IMG/VR virus record: IMGVR_UViG_3300011116_000220
Location: 1 to 23,939 of that record
Origin: a virus
Length of the DNA: 23,939 bases
Strand: one strand, 5' to 3'
Shown here: positions 8,720-15,368 of the stretch, piece after piece
Layout of the letters: every line of letters begins with the position of its first letter
Position numbering within the stretch: position 1 is the stretch's first letter
Program-made: the position numbers and the translations under genes
The notes under the pieces: generated by a model
Told to the model about the DNA's origin: nothing
The model's input: only the letters and a program-made list of their open reading frames with translations
Databases searched by the model: none

Positions 8720-9189
8720 TTAATTTCTTTATCAATTAAATGTCCATAAGTAAGTATTACCCAAAAGGCAAATTTCAATAATTCTTTAGGGGTAGCATTA
8801 TTTTTCATAATATTGGCTTGATTACTTATGATTTGTATATTTTCTTTTGTATACCCTTTAGTATTATCTATTCTATCTATTGATGGTGATGATGCTTTTG
8901 GTCCTTTTTTTCCACCCACTGCTTTTTCTACTATTATAGGTATACCTAATACAGCACAATGTGTTGGTATTACTATATCTTCTAATTTTAAGTTACATAA
9001 AACATTATGTTTTTTAGCTCGAGATTTTACACGGTGTAGCATAACTCTTTCAGGGTTTTGTAGATTATAATTATTTCTTTTTTGTAATGACTCTTCTCTA
9101 TTACTATAATAAAATTCTTTTTTTGTTTTAAGAATACGATCTTTATTTATTTTATACCATGCCCGTTTATAAGTTTTTTCATTAAACAT
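8716..9189 (-). CDS. HNH-family endonuclease, possibly free-standing homing type (157 aa)
   Basis: The N-terminal half is lysine-rich and helical, as in many free-standing phage HNH enzymes. The C-terminal half carries CAVLGIPI (C78) and SPSIDRIDNTKGY with D105, followed by ENIQIISNQAN (N117, N123), the signature of a widespread phage HNH/endonuclease VII-like family. It would cut DNA; the target is unknown. ATG 9189 is chosen because AAGGAGG lies nine bases upstream; the GTG just before it is an alternative. It overlaps the helicase stop by eight bases and its end carries the -35 box of the next promoter. Such genes often move as homing endonucleases, and its position between helicase and promoter would fit an insertion. 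Confidence 0.8.
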   Translation of the reverse strand: MFNEKTYKRAWYKINKDRILKTKKEFYYSNREESLQKRNNYNLQNPERVMLHRVKSRAKKHNVLCNLKLEDIVIPTHCAVLGIPIIVEKAVGGKKGPKASSPSIDRIDNTKGYTKENIQIISNQANIMKNNATPKELLKFAFWVILTYGHLIDKEIN

Positions 9190-10741
9190 CACCAAACTCC
9201 TCCTTGTATAAATCAACTAATTTAACGTGGTTATCAATTTTGCCTTGCAACATTTTGTAAATTTTTTGTTCAACAGGCGAACCTTGTAGGTGCACTACGG
9301 TCATCTTATTTTTCTGTCCAGCACGATCAACACGTGCACAACACTGTATGTATGTTTCAACAGACATAACAGGTGACCAAAATACAACTACGTTAGCTGC
9401 GTGGAGTGTAACGCCATGTGATGCAGCTTGAGGTTGTATTACTAATACTTGTGGGTCTTTCTTTTCTTGAAAGTTTTTAAATATCTCTGAACGATTATTC
9501 ATAGATACATCGCCATGTATTGCAGCGCATGTGATATGGTCTTTGTTTAACTCTGTCATAATTTTTTCAATACTATGTCTAAAAGGACAGAATATGAGAA
9601 CTTTGTGGCTAGCTTCTTCAATAATTTCTTTAAGAGCAGTCATGCGGTTAGATATATCAAACTCGATAATCTCTTGTGTATCTGAATAGATAGCCCCCGC
9701 ACTTACTTGTAGGAGTTTAGTAAGCATAACACCTGCGTTGACTACAGTAATCTCTTCACCTGAAGCTTGCATATACATATCTTTCTTAAGCTTCTTATAA
9801 TACTTTTCTTGTTGTGGTGTGAGAGGGACTTCTCGTGTTGTATATAACACATCAGGTAAGTCAAGACATTCTTCTTTAGTATAACGAATGGCAGGTTGTA
9901 GCGTTTTAAATACTATATCCTGCGCATTAAATCTAGGCACCCAGGTGAACTGGCTGACTTTCTGCATTACCATATCCTTAAATGTTCCTGCATATTTGGG
10001 AACGGATGCGGGGTTCACAAGTCTAGCCAGTCCATATGCGTCAGCTGGTGATTGAGCAGCGGGTGTTCCTGTCATAAGCCATATCCACGTGTTAGGTGTT
10101 ACTACACGATTTAATGACTTCCAGCGACGTGTCGTGACGGTTTTAATATAATTGGCTTCATCAACCACTATTAAATCAAAACCGCCAGATTTAATTTCTT
10201 TCTCTACTATTTCTACACCATCATAATTAATTATAACTACGTCTGTGTTTTCTGCAAATACTTTTTTTCTTTTTTCTGCACTGCCATGAGCAATACCTAC
10301 ACTTCTATGCATAGCAGTTTTAAAGAAGTCTGATTGCCATGCTGCCTGCATAATAGATAGTGGGCACACTACAAGCATGCGTCTAATCTTACCTTGGTTC
10401 ATTAAGTAATCAGCTGCCCATATAACTGCTGATGTTTTGCCTGTGCCTGCTTCACTTAAACAATATGCACGTCTATGTGCAGATAGAAAAGTAGCAGTGG
10501 TTTTTTGATGATCAAAAGGTTTATGAATACCTGGAAAGTTATAGTCACGTGTTATAGGAGAAGGTGGGTTTTTAACCTTCATGTCAGACAGGGTGATGAC
10601 TTCGTCTAATCCCCAATTAACAGCTACTTGAGTGACACCATTCTCGTATGTCTTAACGATTTTACTCTTTGGTATCTTATCTATAATTAATTCAGGGCGT
10701 TTTGTATTTACTATCAACGCCTTATCTTTGTATACTTCCAT
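9182..10741 (-). CDS. SNF2/DEAD-type superfamily 2 helicase (519 aa)
   Basis: An ATP-dependent SF2 helicase/translocase. In order: FDHQ (Q79), Walker A SEAGTGKT (96-103), a DEAH-box variant VVDEAN (D194, E195), motif III MTGTP (223-227), and C-terminal motifs ending in CCARVDRAGQKNKMTVVHL, the SNF2-type motif VI with arginine fingers. It probably remodels recombination or replication intermediates, as other phage SNF2-like helicases are thought to do. ATG 10741 has TAGGAG seven bases upstream; an in-frame GTG 51 bases further upstream would run through a terminator hairpin and is rejected. Hence the leader from 10742 to 10885 is non-coding or encodes only a tiny leader peptide. It is followed directly by an HNH gene. 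Confidence 0.92.
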   Translation of the reverse strand: MEVYKDKALIVNTKRPELIIDKIPKSKIVKTYENGVTQVAVNWGLDEVITLSDMKVKNPPSPITRDYNFPGIHKPFDHQKTTATFLSAHRRAYCLSEAGTGKTSAVIWAADYLMNQGKIRRMLVVCPLSIMQAAWQSDFFKTAMHRSVGIAHGSAEKRKKVFAENTDVVIINYDGVEIVEKEIKSGGFDLIVVDEANYIKTVTTRRWKSLNRVVTPNTWIWLMTGTPAAQSPADAYGLARLVNPASVPKYAGTFKDMVMQKVSQFTWVPRFNAQDIVFKTLQPAIRYTKEECLDLPDVLYTTREVPLTPQQEKYYKKLKKDMYMQASGEEITVVNAGVMLTKLLQVSAGAIYSDTQEIIEFDISNRMTALKEIIEEASHKVLIFCPFRHSIEKIMTELNKDHITCAAIHGDVSMNNRSEIFKNFQEKKDPQVLVIQPQAASHGVTLHAANVVVFWSPVMSVETYIQCCARVDRAGQKNKMTVVHLQGSPVEQKIYKMLQGKIDNHVKLVDLYKEEFGDV

Positions 10742-10756
10742 GCAATCTCCTAGTGA

Positions 10757-10797
10757 TAAAAATAGACGTGTCACCGAGAGAGGTAGTGACACGTCTA
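10757..10797 (-). terminator. Terminator-like hairpin (attenuator?) just upstream of the helicase start
   Basis: On the - strand a perfect 12-bp stem (TAGACGTGTCAC / GTGACACGTCTA, 10797-10786 and 10774-10763) with an 11-base loop is followed by TTTTTA, the form of an intrinsic terminator. It ends about 16 bases before the helicase Shine-Dalgarno TAGGAG, too close for a promoter in between. It would therefore act inside the helicase mRNA leader, as an attenuator, a partial terminator or a processing site. Seen directly; the role is inferred. Confidence 0.75.
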
Positions 10798-10885
10798 CTG
10801 ACTACACGTTAACACACAGCACGAAAGCGAATAAGAGCTGCTGTTAACTGACGTGGTTTTGCCGCACTCACGCCTGGCGGTTGAT
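10798..10885 (-). promoter_or_regulatory. GC-richer structured leader upstream of the helicase terminator hairpin
   Basis: This stretch between the HNH stop and the attenuator-like hairpin is clearly richer in G+C than its surroundings. On the - strand 10848-10808 folds as GTTAACA and CAGC pairing with GCTG and TGTTAAC (small internal loop, 16-base loop). CGCCAGGCG and CCGC/GCGG further upstream can form another short hairpin. A 20-codon GTG frame (10871-10809) ends in the stem just before the terminator. No clear sigma70 promoter and no tRNA cloverleaf were found. Confidence 0.45.
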
Positions 10886-11161
10886 CTATTTCTTTTTAGT
10901 AACATTCCTTTTCATCGAATGATCGCTGTTGCGTGGGTAAGAACTATTAGCACTCTTACTTTTAATACGCATATTGCTAGGTGTATTACTGCCACCTTTA
11001 CTTAAAGGAACTATATGATCAACATCCATACCATCTCCCTTATGCACTTTACCAGCTTTTATCATCATTCGTCTAGCTTTATTTCTAGCAACCCTCATTT
11101 TTATTTGTTCTGGTTTTGCTTTGTATTCGTTTTCTTTTTGATAATCTCTTTCTTTAGCCAT
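10886..11161 (-). CDS. Small HNH endonuclease-like protein (91 aa)
   Basis: A short, very basic protein with the core GDGMDVDHIVPLSKGG (D48, H49), then N59, N63 and SANSSYPRN (N72), matching a small HNH family frequent in phage replication regions. The HNH fold binds a metal and nicks or cuts DNA; the cellular target is unknown. ATG 11161 is preferred: AAAGG lies seven bases before it but directly abuts an earlier in-frame ATG at 11167. About 100 bases of structured non-coding sequence precede it and a structured leader follows, so it is more isolated than its neighbours. A second, unrelated HNH gene lies at 8716-9189. Confidence 0.8.
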   Translation of the reverse strand: MAKERDYQKENEYKAKPEQIKMRVARNKARRMMIKAGKVHKGDGMDVDHIVPLSKGGSNTPSNMRIKSKSANSSYPRNSDHSMKRNVTKKK

Positions 11162-11183
11162 ATACATCCTTTAAATTTATTTG

Positions 11184-11240
11184 TAAAGCACTCTAGGTCA
11201 AATCAAGGACCCTTAATAACAACCTTGCTAAAGTGCTTTA
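11184..11240 (-). other. Long interrupted inverted repeat in the gap before the small HNH gene
   Basis: The arms TAAAGCACT (11184-11192) and AGTGCTTTA (11232-11240) are perfectly complementary. Inside them TAG/CTA and CAAGG/CCTTG (11204-11208 and 11223-11227) can continue the stem after one mismatch and a bulge. No U-run follows in the - direction, so it is not a standard terminator. It could be an RNase III-type processing signal or a leader structure; that is inference. Confidence 0.45.
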
Positions 11241-11257
11241 AAAATATGCACCCTGTA

Positions 11258-11932
11258 TTACTTTCCCCAATGTGAACATGATTGAACGGGACAGAACTTC
11301 CTACATGCAAAATTAGGGACTGCATTGAAAACCCCTGTCTGATGAGCAGTATCTATCCTATGTGTTATTTTACCCCATTCAGCAAACATTTCATCTACTT
11401 TGTCAATACTATAATCTTCTTTCAAAATTTCTTTACTTACTAAAAATACTAGTCCAGACTTGACTTTTTGCATATCTGGAAAATGTTTAAATATGGCTAC
11501 ACTAAACAATGATAGCTGTCTGGTATCTGCATATTGACTTGACTTACCTGTTTTATAATCAATTAAGGTAGCTAGTTTTGTTTCGGGGTTGACAACAAGT
11601 AAATCTATTACCCCACGCCACCATACATTTTGAGCAAAGAAATCACATGGTTCTAAATCTTTTGTCAATCCTAATTTATATTCACAGTATTTATCGCCTG
11701 GAATAGAAATTAATTTGTCAAGCGTAGGTTGGAACATATTAAACTTCTCAGGCAGAGGAGTTGCGTTCTTGACGTATAATTCACAAGCTTTGTGAACTTC
11801 GTTGCCATAAAGAAAATGTTCTGTATTCGGGTCTTGCTTAATATCTTTTGCTACATACAGATGGTAGTATTGCTTAGGACATTTTTCAAATGTAGTTGCA
11901 CTTGAGTAAGACCACGTTTTAAGTTCAGCCAT
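11258..11932 (-). CDS. Cas4/RecB-like PD-(D/E)XK nuclease with Fe-S-type cysteines (224 aa)
   Basis: A RecB-family nuclease. Visible motifs are H47, GVIDLL (D110), IDYKTGK (D125, K127) and ADTRQLSLF (Q139), the core of the PD-(D/E)XK active site. Four cysteines are placed as in Cas4 and AddB: C18 near the N-terminus and C210, C214, C219 at the C-terminus, expected to hold a 4Fe-4S cluster. It probably degrades or resects DNA ends with exonuclease polarity, in recombination or host DNA breakdown. ATG 11932 has AGGAAA eight bases upstream and overlaps the previous stop by eight bases; an upstream in-frame GTG lacks a ribosome site. It works in the same operon as the polymerase and SNF2 helicase. 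No cas1 or cas2 is present, so a CRISPR role is unlikely. Confidence 0.87.
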   Translation of the reverse strand: MAELKTWSYSSATTFEKCPKQYYHLYVAKDIKQDPNTEHFLYGNEVHKACELYVKNATPLPEKFNMFQPTLDKLISIPGDKYCEYKLGLTKDLEPCDFFAQNVWWRGVIDLLVVNPETKLATLIDYKTGKSSQYADTRQLSLFSVAIFKHFPDMQKVKSGLVFLVSKEILKEDYSIDKVDEMFAEWGKITHRIDTAHQTGVFNAVPNFACRKFCPVQSCSHWGK

Positions 11933-12107
11933 TTGATTTCCTATTAAGTTCTTGCATAATCTTTGCACGTTTCTTACCTTTGGGCTCGGCTTTACTTAGT
12001 GCCTCTTCTAACTGCTTAACAGTAAACGCTTTATACTTTGGTCTACCATTATGGGTAAGCATTGGATTATTATGCCGTCTACTTTTGTGTATTTGTTGTG
12101 TCGCCAT
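11925..12107 (-). CDS. Small basic conserved phage protein, function unknown (60 aa)
   Basis: Sixty residues, strongly basic, with GRPKYKAFTVKQLEEAL and ending in a charged helix (KGKKRAKIMQELNRK). The 'NGRPK...FTVKQLEEAL.KA' pattern is one I associate with small phage proteins found next to Cas4-like nucleases. AAGGTAG lies just before ATG 12107. It overlaps the upstream gene by 29 bases and the nuclease by eight, so it is translated within the same coupled set. The charge suggests nucleic acid binding, but no motif proves it. Confidence 0.7.
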   Translation of the reverse strand: MATQQIHKSRRHNNPMLTHNGRPKYKAFTVKQLEEALSKAEPKGKKRAKIMQELNRKSNG

Positions 12108-12309
12108 TATCTACCTTTTGGACTTCGCCTGTTGATTTGTTAAGTTCATACTCTGCTAATTCTGTATATAATTCTTTATGTTCTTTGATGCTTTCTTCTA
12201 ATGCTTTTTTCTTGCCAAAGATTCTATCCCAACCATCACTAAACATATCACTGCTTGGTTTACTTACAATGAAGTCTCCTGTTACATCATTTTTAGCGGT
12301 CTTTTTCAT
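12079..12309 (-). CDS. Small conserved phage protein with WDRIFGKK motif (76 aa)
   Basis: A 76-residue protein with a disordered-looking N-terminus, a conserved-looking core (KPSSDMFSDGWDRIFGKKK, about 17-35), a short helix (LEESIKEHKELYTELAEYEL) and a polar tail. The 'DxWDxIFGKKK' pattern recurs in small proteins of phage replication clusters; I know no function for it. The start ATG 12309 overlaps the upstream oxygenase-like gene by 17 bases, with only a weak AAAGAA upstream, so translation is probably coupled. It reads into the next gene by 29 bases. No catalytic residues or membrane segment are seen. Confidence 0.65.
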   Translation of the reverse strand: MKKTAKNDVTGDFIVSKPSSDMFSDGWDRIFGKKKALEESIKEHKELYTELAEYELNKSTGEVQKVDNGDTTNTQK

Positions 12310-12793
12310 AGTGTTCTTTTATATCTTTTACAAGTTGATCAAATGTTAATTCGTCTTTACCCTTAAGAAACTCTATGCTTAATAAATAACGAGTCGTTTC
12401 AAAATTATACACTGTATGATTAGCTTGTGTATTAAAAATATAATAAGTTATGGGTTTGTATTTTAGTTCCTCAAACTTAAATACAACTTCGTTTGTATCA
12501 TCAGCAAAAGCACATACACTTCTAACGTGTGGTGTTAATAACATATTTACTCCAACACCCCGTCTAGTATCTTTATGCCAACTATAACAAGTATATGGGT
12601 CAAGCTTTATTACTCCTGCAAGAAACTCATATCTTGCATGTAACCATCTAAAAAAGTTATCTTTAGCTATAATTTCAGGTGGTATAGGTTTAGCACTAAA
12701 GTTATAGTAAGGAAACCATGGACTAGAACTAAACGCATAATCTAATACTTCATTAGCTATGGTTGATTTAATTCCTATCTCATAGTAGTTCAT
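12293..12793 (-). CDS. 2-oxoglutarate/Fe(II) oxygenase-like protein (166 aa)
   Basis: The double-stranded beta-helix dioxygenase signature can be read: an HxD pair in SWHKDTRRGVGVNMLL (H73, D75), a distal histidine in TQANHTVYNFE (H126), and R135 eight residues later, a plausible 2-oxoglutarate anchor. The layout resembles small aspartyl/asparaginyl or prolyl hydroxylase-like proteins rather than the TET/JBP DNA hydroxylases. It would use Fe(II), O2 and 2-oxoglutarate to hydroxylate an unknown substrate in the infected cell. Its ATG overlaps the DNA polymerase stop by one base (TAATG), so the two are translationally coupled and a role linked to replication or nucleotides is possible. Fold assignment is moderately sure; the substrate is unknown. 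Confidence 0.68.
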   Translation of the reverse strand: MNYYEIGIKSTIANEVLDYAFSSSPWFPYYNFSAKPIPPEIIAKDNFFRWLHARYEFLAGVIKLDPYTCYSWHKDTRRGVGVNMLLTPHVRSVCAFADDTNEVVFKFEELKYKPITYYIFNTQANHTVYNFETTRYLLSIEFLKGKDELTFDQLVKDIKEHYEKDR

Positions 12794-14619
12794 TACTTAG
12801 CATCCATGTAGTTATCACCGATACCTACTTCACAACCTAACGGTAAATCTTCACACCATTTAGGTGCAGTAGTCATACATTGTTCAACATATGCTTTACA
12901 CGCATCTACTTCTTTGTCTTTACATAACATGACAAGTTCATCATGCACAGTCATAACGACAGGATACCTTTTCGATACTTGTATTAATTGTTCTGCTATT
13001 ATATCACGAGCCAACGATTGTATGCAACGTTGAAATGTTTTGGCAGGGTGAATATATTCAGGAATTATAGTTCTACCCATAAGTTTATCGTAAGCCCATG
13101 ACTCTCCTGTGTCTGTCTTTAACTTTCTTAAGTTAGGTAATCCTAACATCATGCCATTAGGTTTCATCATGCCTTCATGTGGAACGCTTGTGATAATACC
13201 ACCATTACCCATTTTATATACTTGTCCTGCACGAACACTTTCTAACATTGTGCCTGCATCGGCCCATGCTGCAACCAATTCGGAATTAGCACGTCTGTAG
13301 GCATATACAATATTTTTAACTTCATTTAATTCTTTTTTCACCCCACCTTGTTTTAAAATAGAGTGCATCTTATTAGCACCTACACCATAAATACCTGATA
13401 AGTTTACTACTTTAAAAATATACCGTAAGTCTTTAGATACTTCATCATAAGGTGTGCCTGTAATCTCACTTGCTGATTGTTTATATAAGTCAATACCATC
13501 TTTAATCTGCTGTATCTTTCCATGTGATTGAGCAAACCAATAGGCTAGTCTTAACTCAATATTACTTAAATCAGATGCAACTATTTTATAACCTTTTGGT
13601 GCACATATAGCTCGGCGTAGCTCTGATGTTCTTGGTAAGTTCTGTAAGTTAATACCATCTACACCACTCCATCTGTGTGATACTGTTGCCCCTGCATACT
13701 TCAAAGGCACAGGAAGTTTTCCTCTGTTAGCTATTTGAATAAAGTTTTCTGTTCTTGTTTCCTCAATCGTCGACTTGTTCCCGATACGAGCCGCCGCCAA
13801 CGCTTGAACGTATGGGTTATCATGTTCCAATAAAGCTTTAAACTCTTCATCTGTTTTAGCAAACGCATATGTTTCCTTTCCTGTGGTTGCACTAATTTTT
13901 GTTGGGGGTGTGATACCTTGTTCAATAAGTAACTCAGCAAACTTAGGGTTACTCATCAGTTCTTCTTTATCTACTGTAACTTTAGCTAGTAGTTTTTCTT
14001 TAGCGTCTTTAACTTCGTGGAGATGTTTAATTAACAAACCTTTGTTAAGTTCTAACTTAGGTTCTGTAAACATACGGATAGTTAAATCGATAAGCTTCAT
14101 CTCTGGTGCAGTAAACTTATCTTTTAACTCTGTGAATAATTCGTAGGTTAGTTCTACGTCATTGATACAATATTTAGCGTATGCACACATCTCACTTGCA
14201 GTAAAGTCAATTCTACGTTTACCTAATGCATCTAATACTTCTGTTCCCTTCTCACCTAACTCATATAACTTAGATAAGTTAGCTAATGATACTGACTCAG
14301 TTAAGCCATGTAATATTTGAGCCATACTCATAGTATCAAACAAACCTAGTGGGTGAATGTCGTAGTGCCATGAAAGAATGGCGGCATCAAACCTCATGTT
14401 ATGTCCTAACACAAAGTGTTTGTGCATCTCGTAGGTATCTAAAAAAGTTTTAATCTCTTCATGAGTGCCTGATACCCATTTAGTTACACCATCAGCTTTA
14501 ACTGCAACACCAATGGTTTCAAACCTATCATCTCGTATATATTCTTCTGTTGTTAACTTCTTTAAACCATACTCTTTATCGTAGTATGTTTCAAAGTCCA
14601 ACGTAATTAGTTTAGGCAT
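12793..14619 (-). CDS. Family A DNA polymerase with 3'-5' exonuclease (608 aa)
   Basis: The replicative polymerase. The exonuclease domain has ExoI LDFET (D8, E10), ExoII GHNMRFD (N74, D78) and ExoIII YCIND (Y150, D154). The polymerase domain has motif A ASDLSNIELR (D350, E355), motif B with R399, K403, L407 and Y411-G412, and motif C TVHDELV (H559, D560, E561). Position 407 aligns with F762 of E. coli Pol I and is leucine here, a known variant in environmental phage polymerases. There is no 5'-nuclease domain, as usual for phage. The start ATG 14619 lies in an eight-base overlap with the 50-aa gene upstream, and GAGA precedes it. It should work with the primase-helicase and ssDNA-binding protein encoded to the left. 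Confidence 0.97.
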   Translation of the reverse strand: MPKLITLDFETYYDKEYGLKKLTTEEYIRDDRFETIGVAVKADGVTKWVSGTHEEIKTFLDTYEMHKHFVLGHNMRFDAAILSWHYDIHPLGLFDTMSMAQILHGLTESVSLANLSKLYELGEKGTEVLDALGKRRIDFTASEMCAYAKYCINDVELTYELFTELKDKFTAPEMKLIDLTIRMFTEPKLELNKGLLIKHLHEVKDAKEKLLAKVTVDKEELMSNPKFAELLIEQGITPPTKISATTGKETYAFAKTDEEFKALLEHDNPYVQALAAARIGNKSTIEETRTENFIQIANRGKLPVPLKYAGATVSHRWSGVDGINLQNLPRTSELRRAICAPKGYKIVASDLSNIELRLAYWFAQSHGKIQQIKDGIDLYKQSASEITGTPYDEVSKDLRYIFKVVNLSGIYGVGANKMHSILKQGGVKKELNEVKNIVYAYRRANSELVAAWADAGTMLESVRAGQVYKMGNGGIITSVPHEGMMKPNGMMLGLPNLRKLKTDTGESWAYDKLMGRTIIPEYIHPAKTFQRCIQSLARDIIAEQLIQVSKRYPVVMTVHDELVMLCKDKEVDACKAYVEQCMTTAPKWCEDLPLGCEVGIGDNYMDAK

Positions 14620-14764
14620 TCTCTATTTCTTTCTTAGCTAGGTTGTAACCTGCTTTCCAAGCTTCCCACATTTTTTCATCATCATATTGTAATGACGCTA
14701 GGCTAGGGCTTTGTAGAAAAAATCTTTCATACCAAAACTTAAACTCTTCACTATAGTCATTCAC
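14612..14764 (-). CDS. Short phage protein with AWKAGY motif (50 aa, GTG start)
   Basis: A 50-residue frame fills the apparent gap between the 67-aa gene and the polymerase. It starts at GTG 14764, overlapping the upstream stop as GTGA, with GGAG nine bases upstream, and its stop lies eight bases inside the polymerase gene. The product is acidic-aromatic at the start (SEEFKFWYERFFLQ) and contains DEKMWEAWKAGYNLA, a tryptophan-rich helix pattern common in tiny phage proteins. The perfect coupling at both ends and the motif make it a real gene in my view. The function is unknown. Confidence 0.75.
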   Translation of the reverse strand: MNDYSEEFKFWYERFFLQSPSLASLQYDDEKMWEAWKAGYNLAKKEIENA

Positions 14765-14964
14765 TTTAATATACTCCAACAGATTTGTAGTTTATTCCAA
14801 AACGATAACTTCTTAGAGTTTGCTACTGTGTAATCTGATAATGCTTTTTGTATGCCTGCCTGCAATATAACTTCTCTGCCTGCTTGGTTCATATCAAGCG
14901 TTAACTTACATTCACCTGCTTTGGTATCTTTGATACTTACAACTTTTATATATGGTTTAGCCAT
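14761..14964 (-). CDS. Small phage protein, function unknown (67 aa)
   Basis: A 67-residue basic protein with a beta-like N-terminus (PYIKVVSIKDT), the stretch LTLDMNQAGREVILQAGIQKAL and a hydrophobic, tryptophan-containing end (FWNKLQICWSILK). ATG 14964 overlaps the previous stop by one base (TAATG) and GGGGGAAA forms the ribosome site. It overlaps the following 50-aa gene by four bases, so it belongs to a coupled string of tiny genes upstream of the polymerase. The C-terminal hydrophobic helix is too short to call a membrane segment with confidence. No function is recognised. Confidence 0.7.
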   Translation of the reverse strand: MAKPYIKVVSIKDTKAGECKLTLDMNQAGREVILQAGIQKALSDYTVANSKKLSFWNKLQICWSILK

Positions 14965-15158
14965 TATTTCCCCCTTACTCTAGCTTTAACTGCATGTTCA
15001 TAGATTGCAGCGATGTCAATAACTTCTTCTGACTTTAGTCCTTTAGGTCTAATTTTGATAACACCATGATGTATGGTTACGATGAGGTTGCGTTCGCCAC
15101 GATCGAATGTCGTAGCAGAAGTCTCCCTAACGGTAGGCTTCGTTGACTTTGTTGCCAT
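14964..15158 (-). CDS. Small conserved phage protein, function unknown (64 aa)
   Basis: Sixty-four residues with a basic N-terminus, a central beta segment (RNLIVTIHHGVIKIRPKG) and a C-terminal helix (IDIAAIYEHAVKARVRGK). The pattern 'LIVTIH.GVI.IR.KG....E..DIAA.YE.AVK' is one I have seen repeatedly in phages beside DNA replication genes, without an assigned role. ATG 15158 has AAGGAGAG six bases upstream, one of the better ribosome sites here. It lies 12 bases after the zinc-binding protein and overlaps the next gene by one base. Confidence 0.75.
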   Translation of the reverse strand: MATKSTKPTVRETSATTFDRGERNLIVTIHHGVIKIRPKGLKSEEVIDIAAIYEHAVKARVRGK

Positions 15159-15170
15159 AACTCTCTCCTT

Positions 15171-15368
15171 TTATTTGCGTCTATTGACGTGGTAGTCCCA
15201 ATCGTCAGCACAATCTTTATTGCACCAACGTTTTGAGTCATTTAGTTTCTCGCCACAGTTTAAACAAAAACCTGTAGGCTTGATATAGTTGATGCCATTC
15301 ATTTCTTTACGGCGAATGGCGTCCTCTAATTCTATTCTATCCTGCGTTTTATCTGCATCATCTGACAT
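15171..15368 (-). CDS. Small zinc-binding protein (65 aa)
   Basis: A 65-residue protein with four cysteines in GFCLNCGE and RRWCNKDC-like spacing (C35, C38, C49, C53; C-X2-C-X10-C-X3-C), a compact zinc-finger pattern, followed by DDWDYHVNRR. The N-terminal half is acidic and helical. Short proteins of this type with 'FCLNCGE.L....RWC...C..DW' are common in phages and may bind nucleic acid or the host transcription machinery, but no function is proven. The start ATG 15368 has only a weak ribosome site and is probably coupled to the 49-aa gene, whose stop lies 11 bases inside it. Confidence 0.75.
   Translation of the reverse strand: MSDDADKTQDRIELEDAIRRKEMNGINYIKPTGFCLNCGEKLNDSKRWCNKDCADDWDYHVNRRK

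Noticed and set aside
10742-10792. An N-terminal extension of the SNF2 helicase from GTG 10792
   Set aside because: It would translate through the 12-bp terminator stem and lacks a ribosome site, whereas ATG 10741 has TAGGAG at the right distance.
10798-10885. A possible tRNA or small structured RNA gene in the G+C-richer leader
   Set aside because: I could not fit acceptor, anticodon and T arms; only simple hairpins are visible.
11258-11932. A CRISPR adaptation role for the Cas4-like nuclease
   Set aside because: No cas1, cas2, repeats or spacers are in the window; RecB-type nucleases with Fe-S cysteines are common in phage replication units.
12062-12349. A 95-codon rightward frame opposite two small genes and the oxygenase-like end
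   Set aside because: It opposes a chain of coupled leftward genes with recognisable motifs; its hydrophobic, Phe/Ser-rich product is typical of an antisense shadow.
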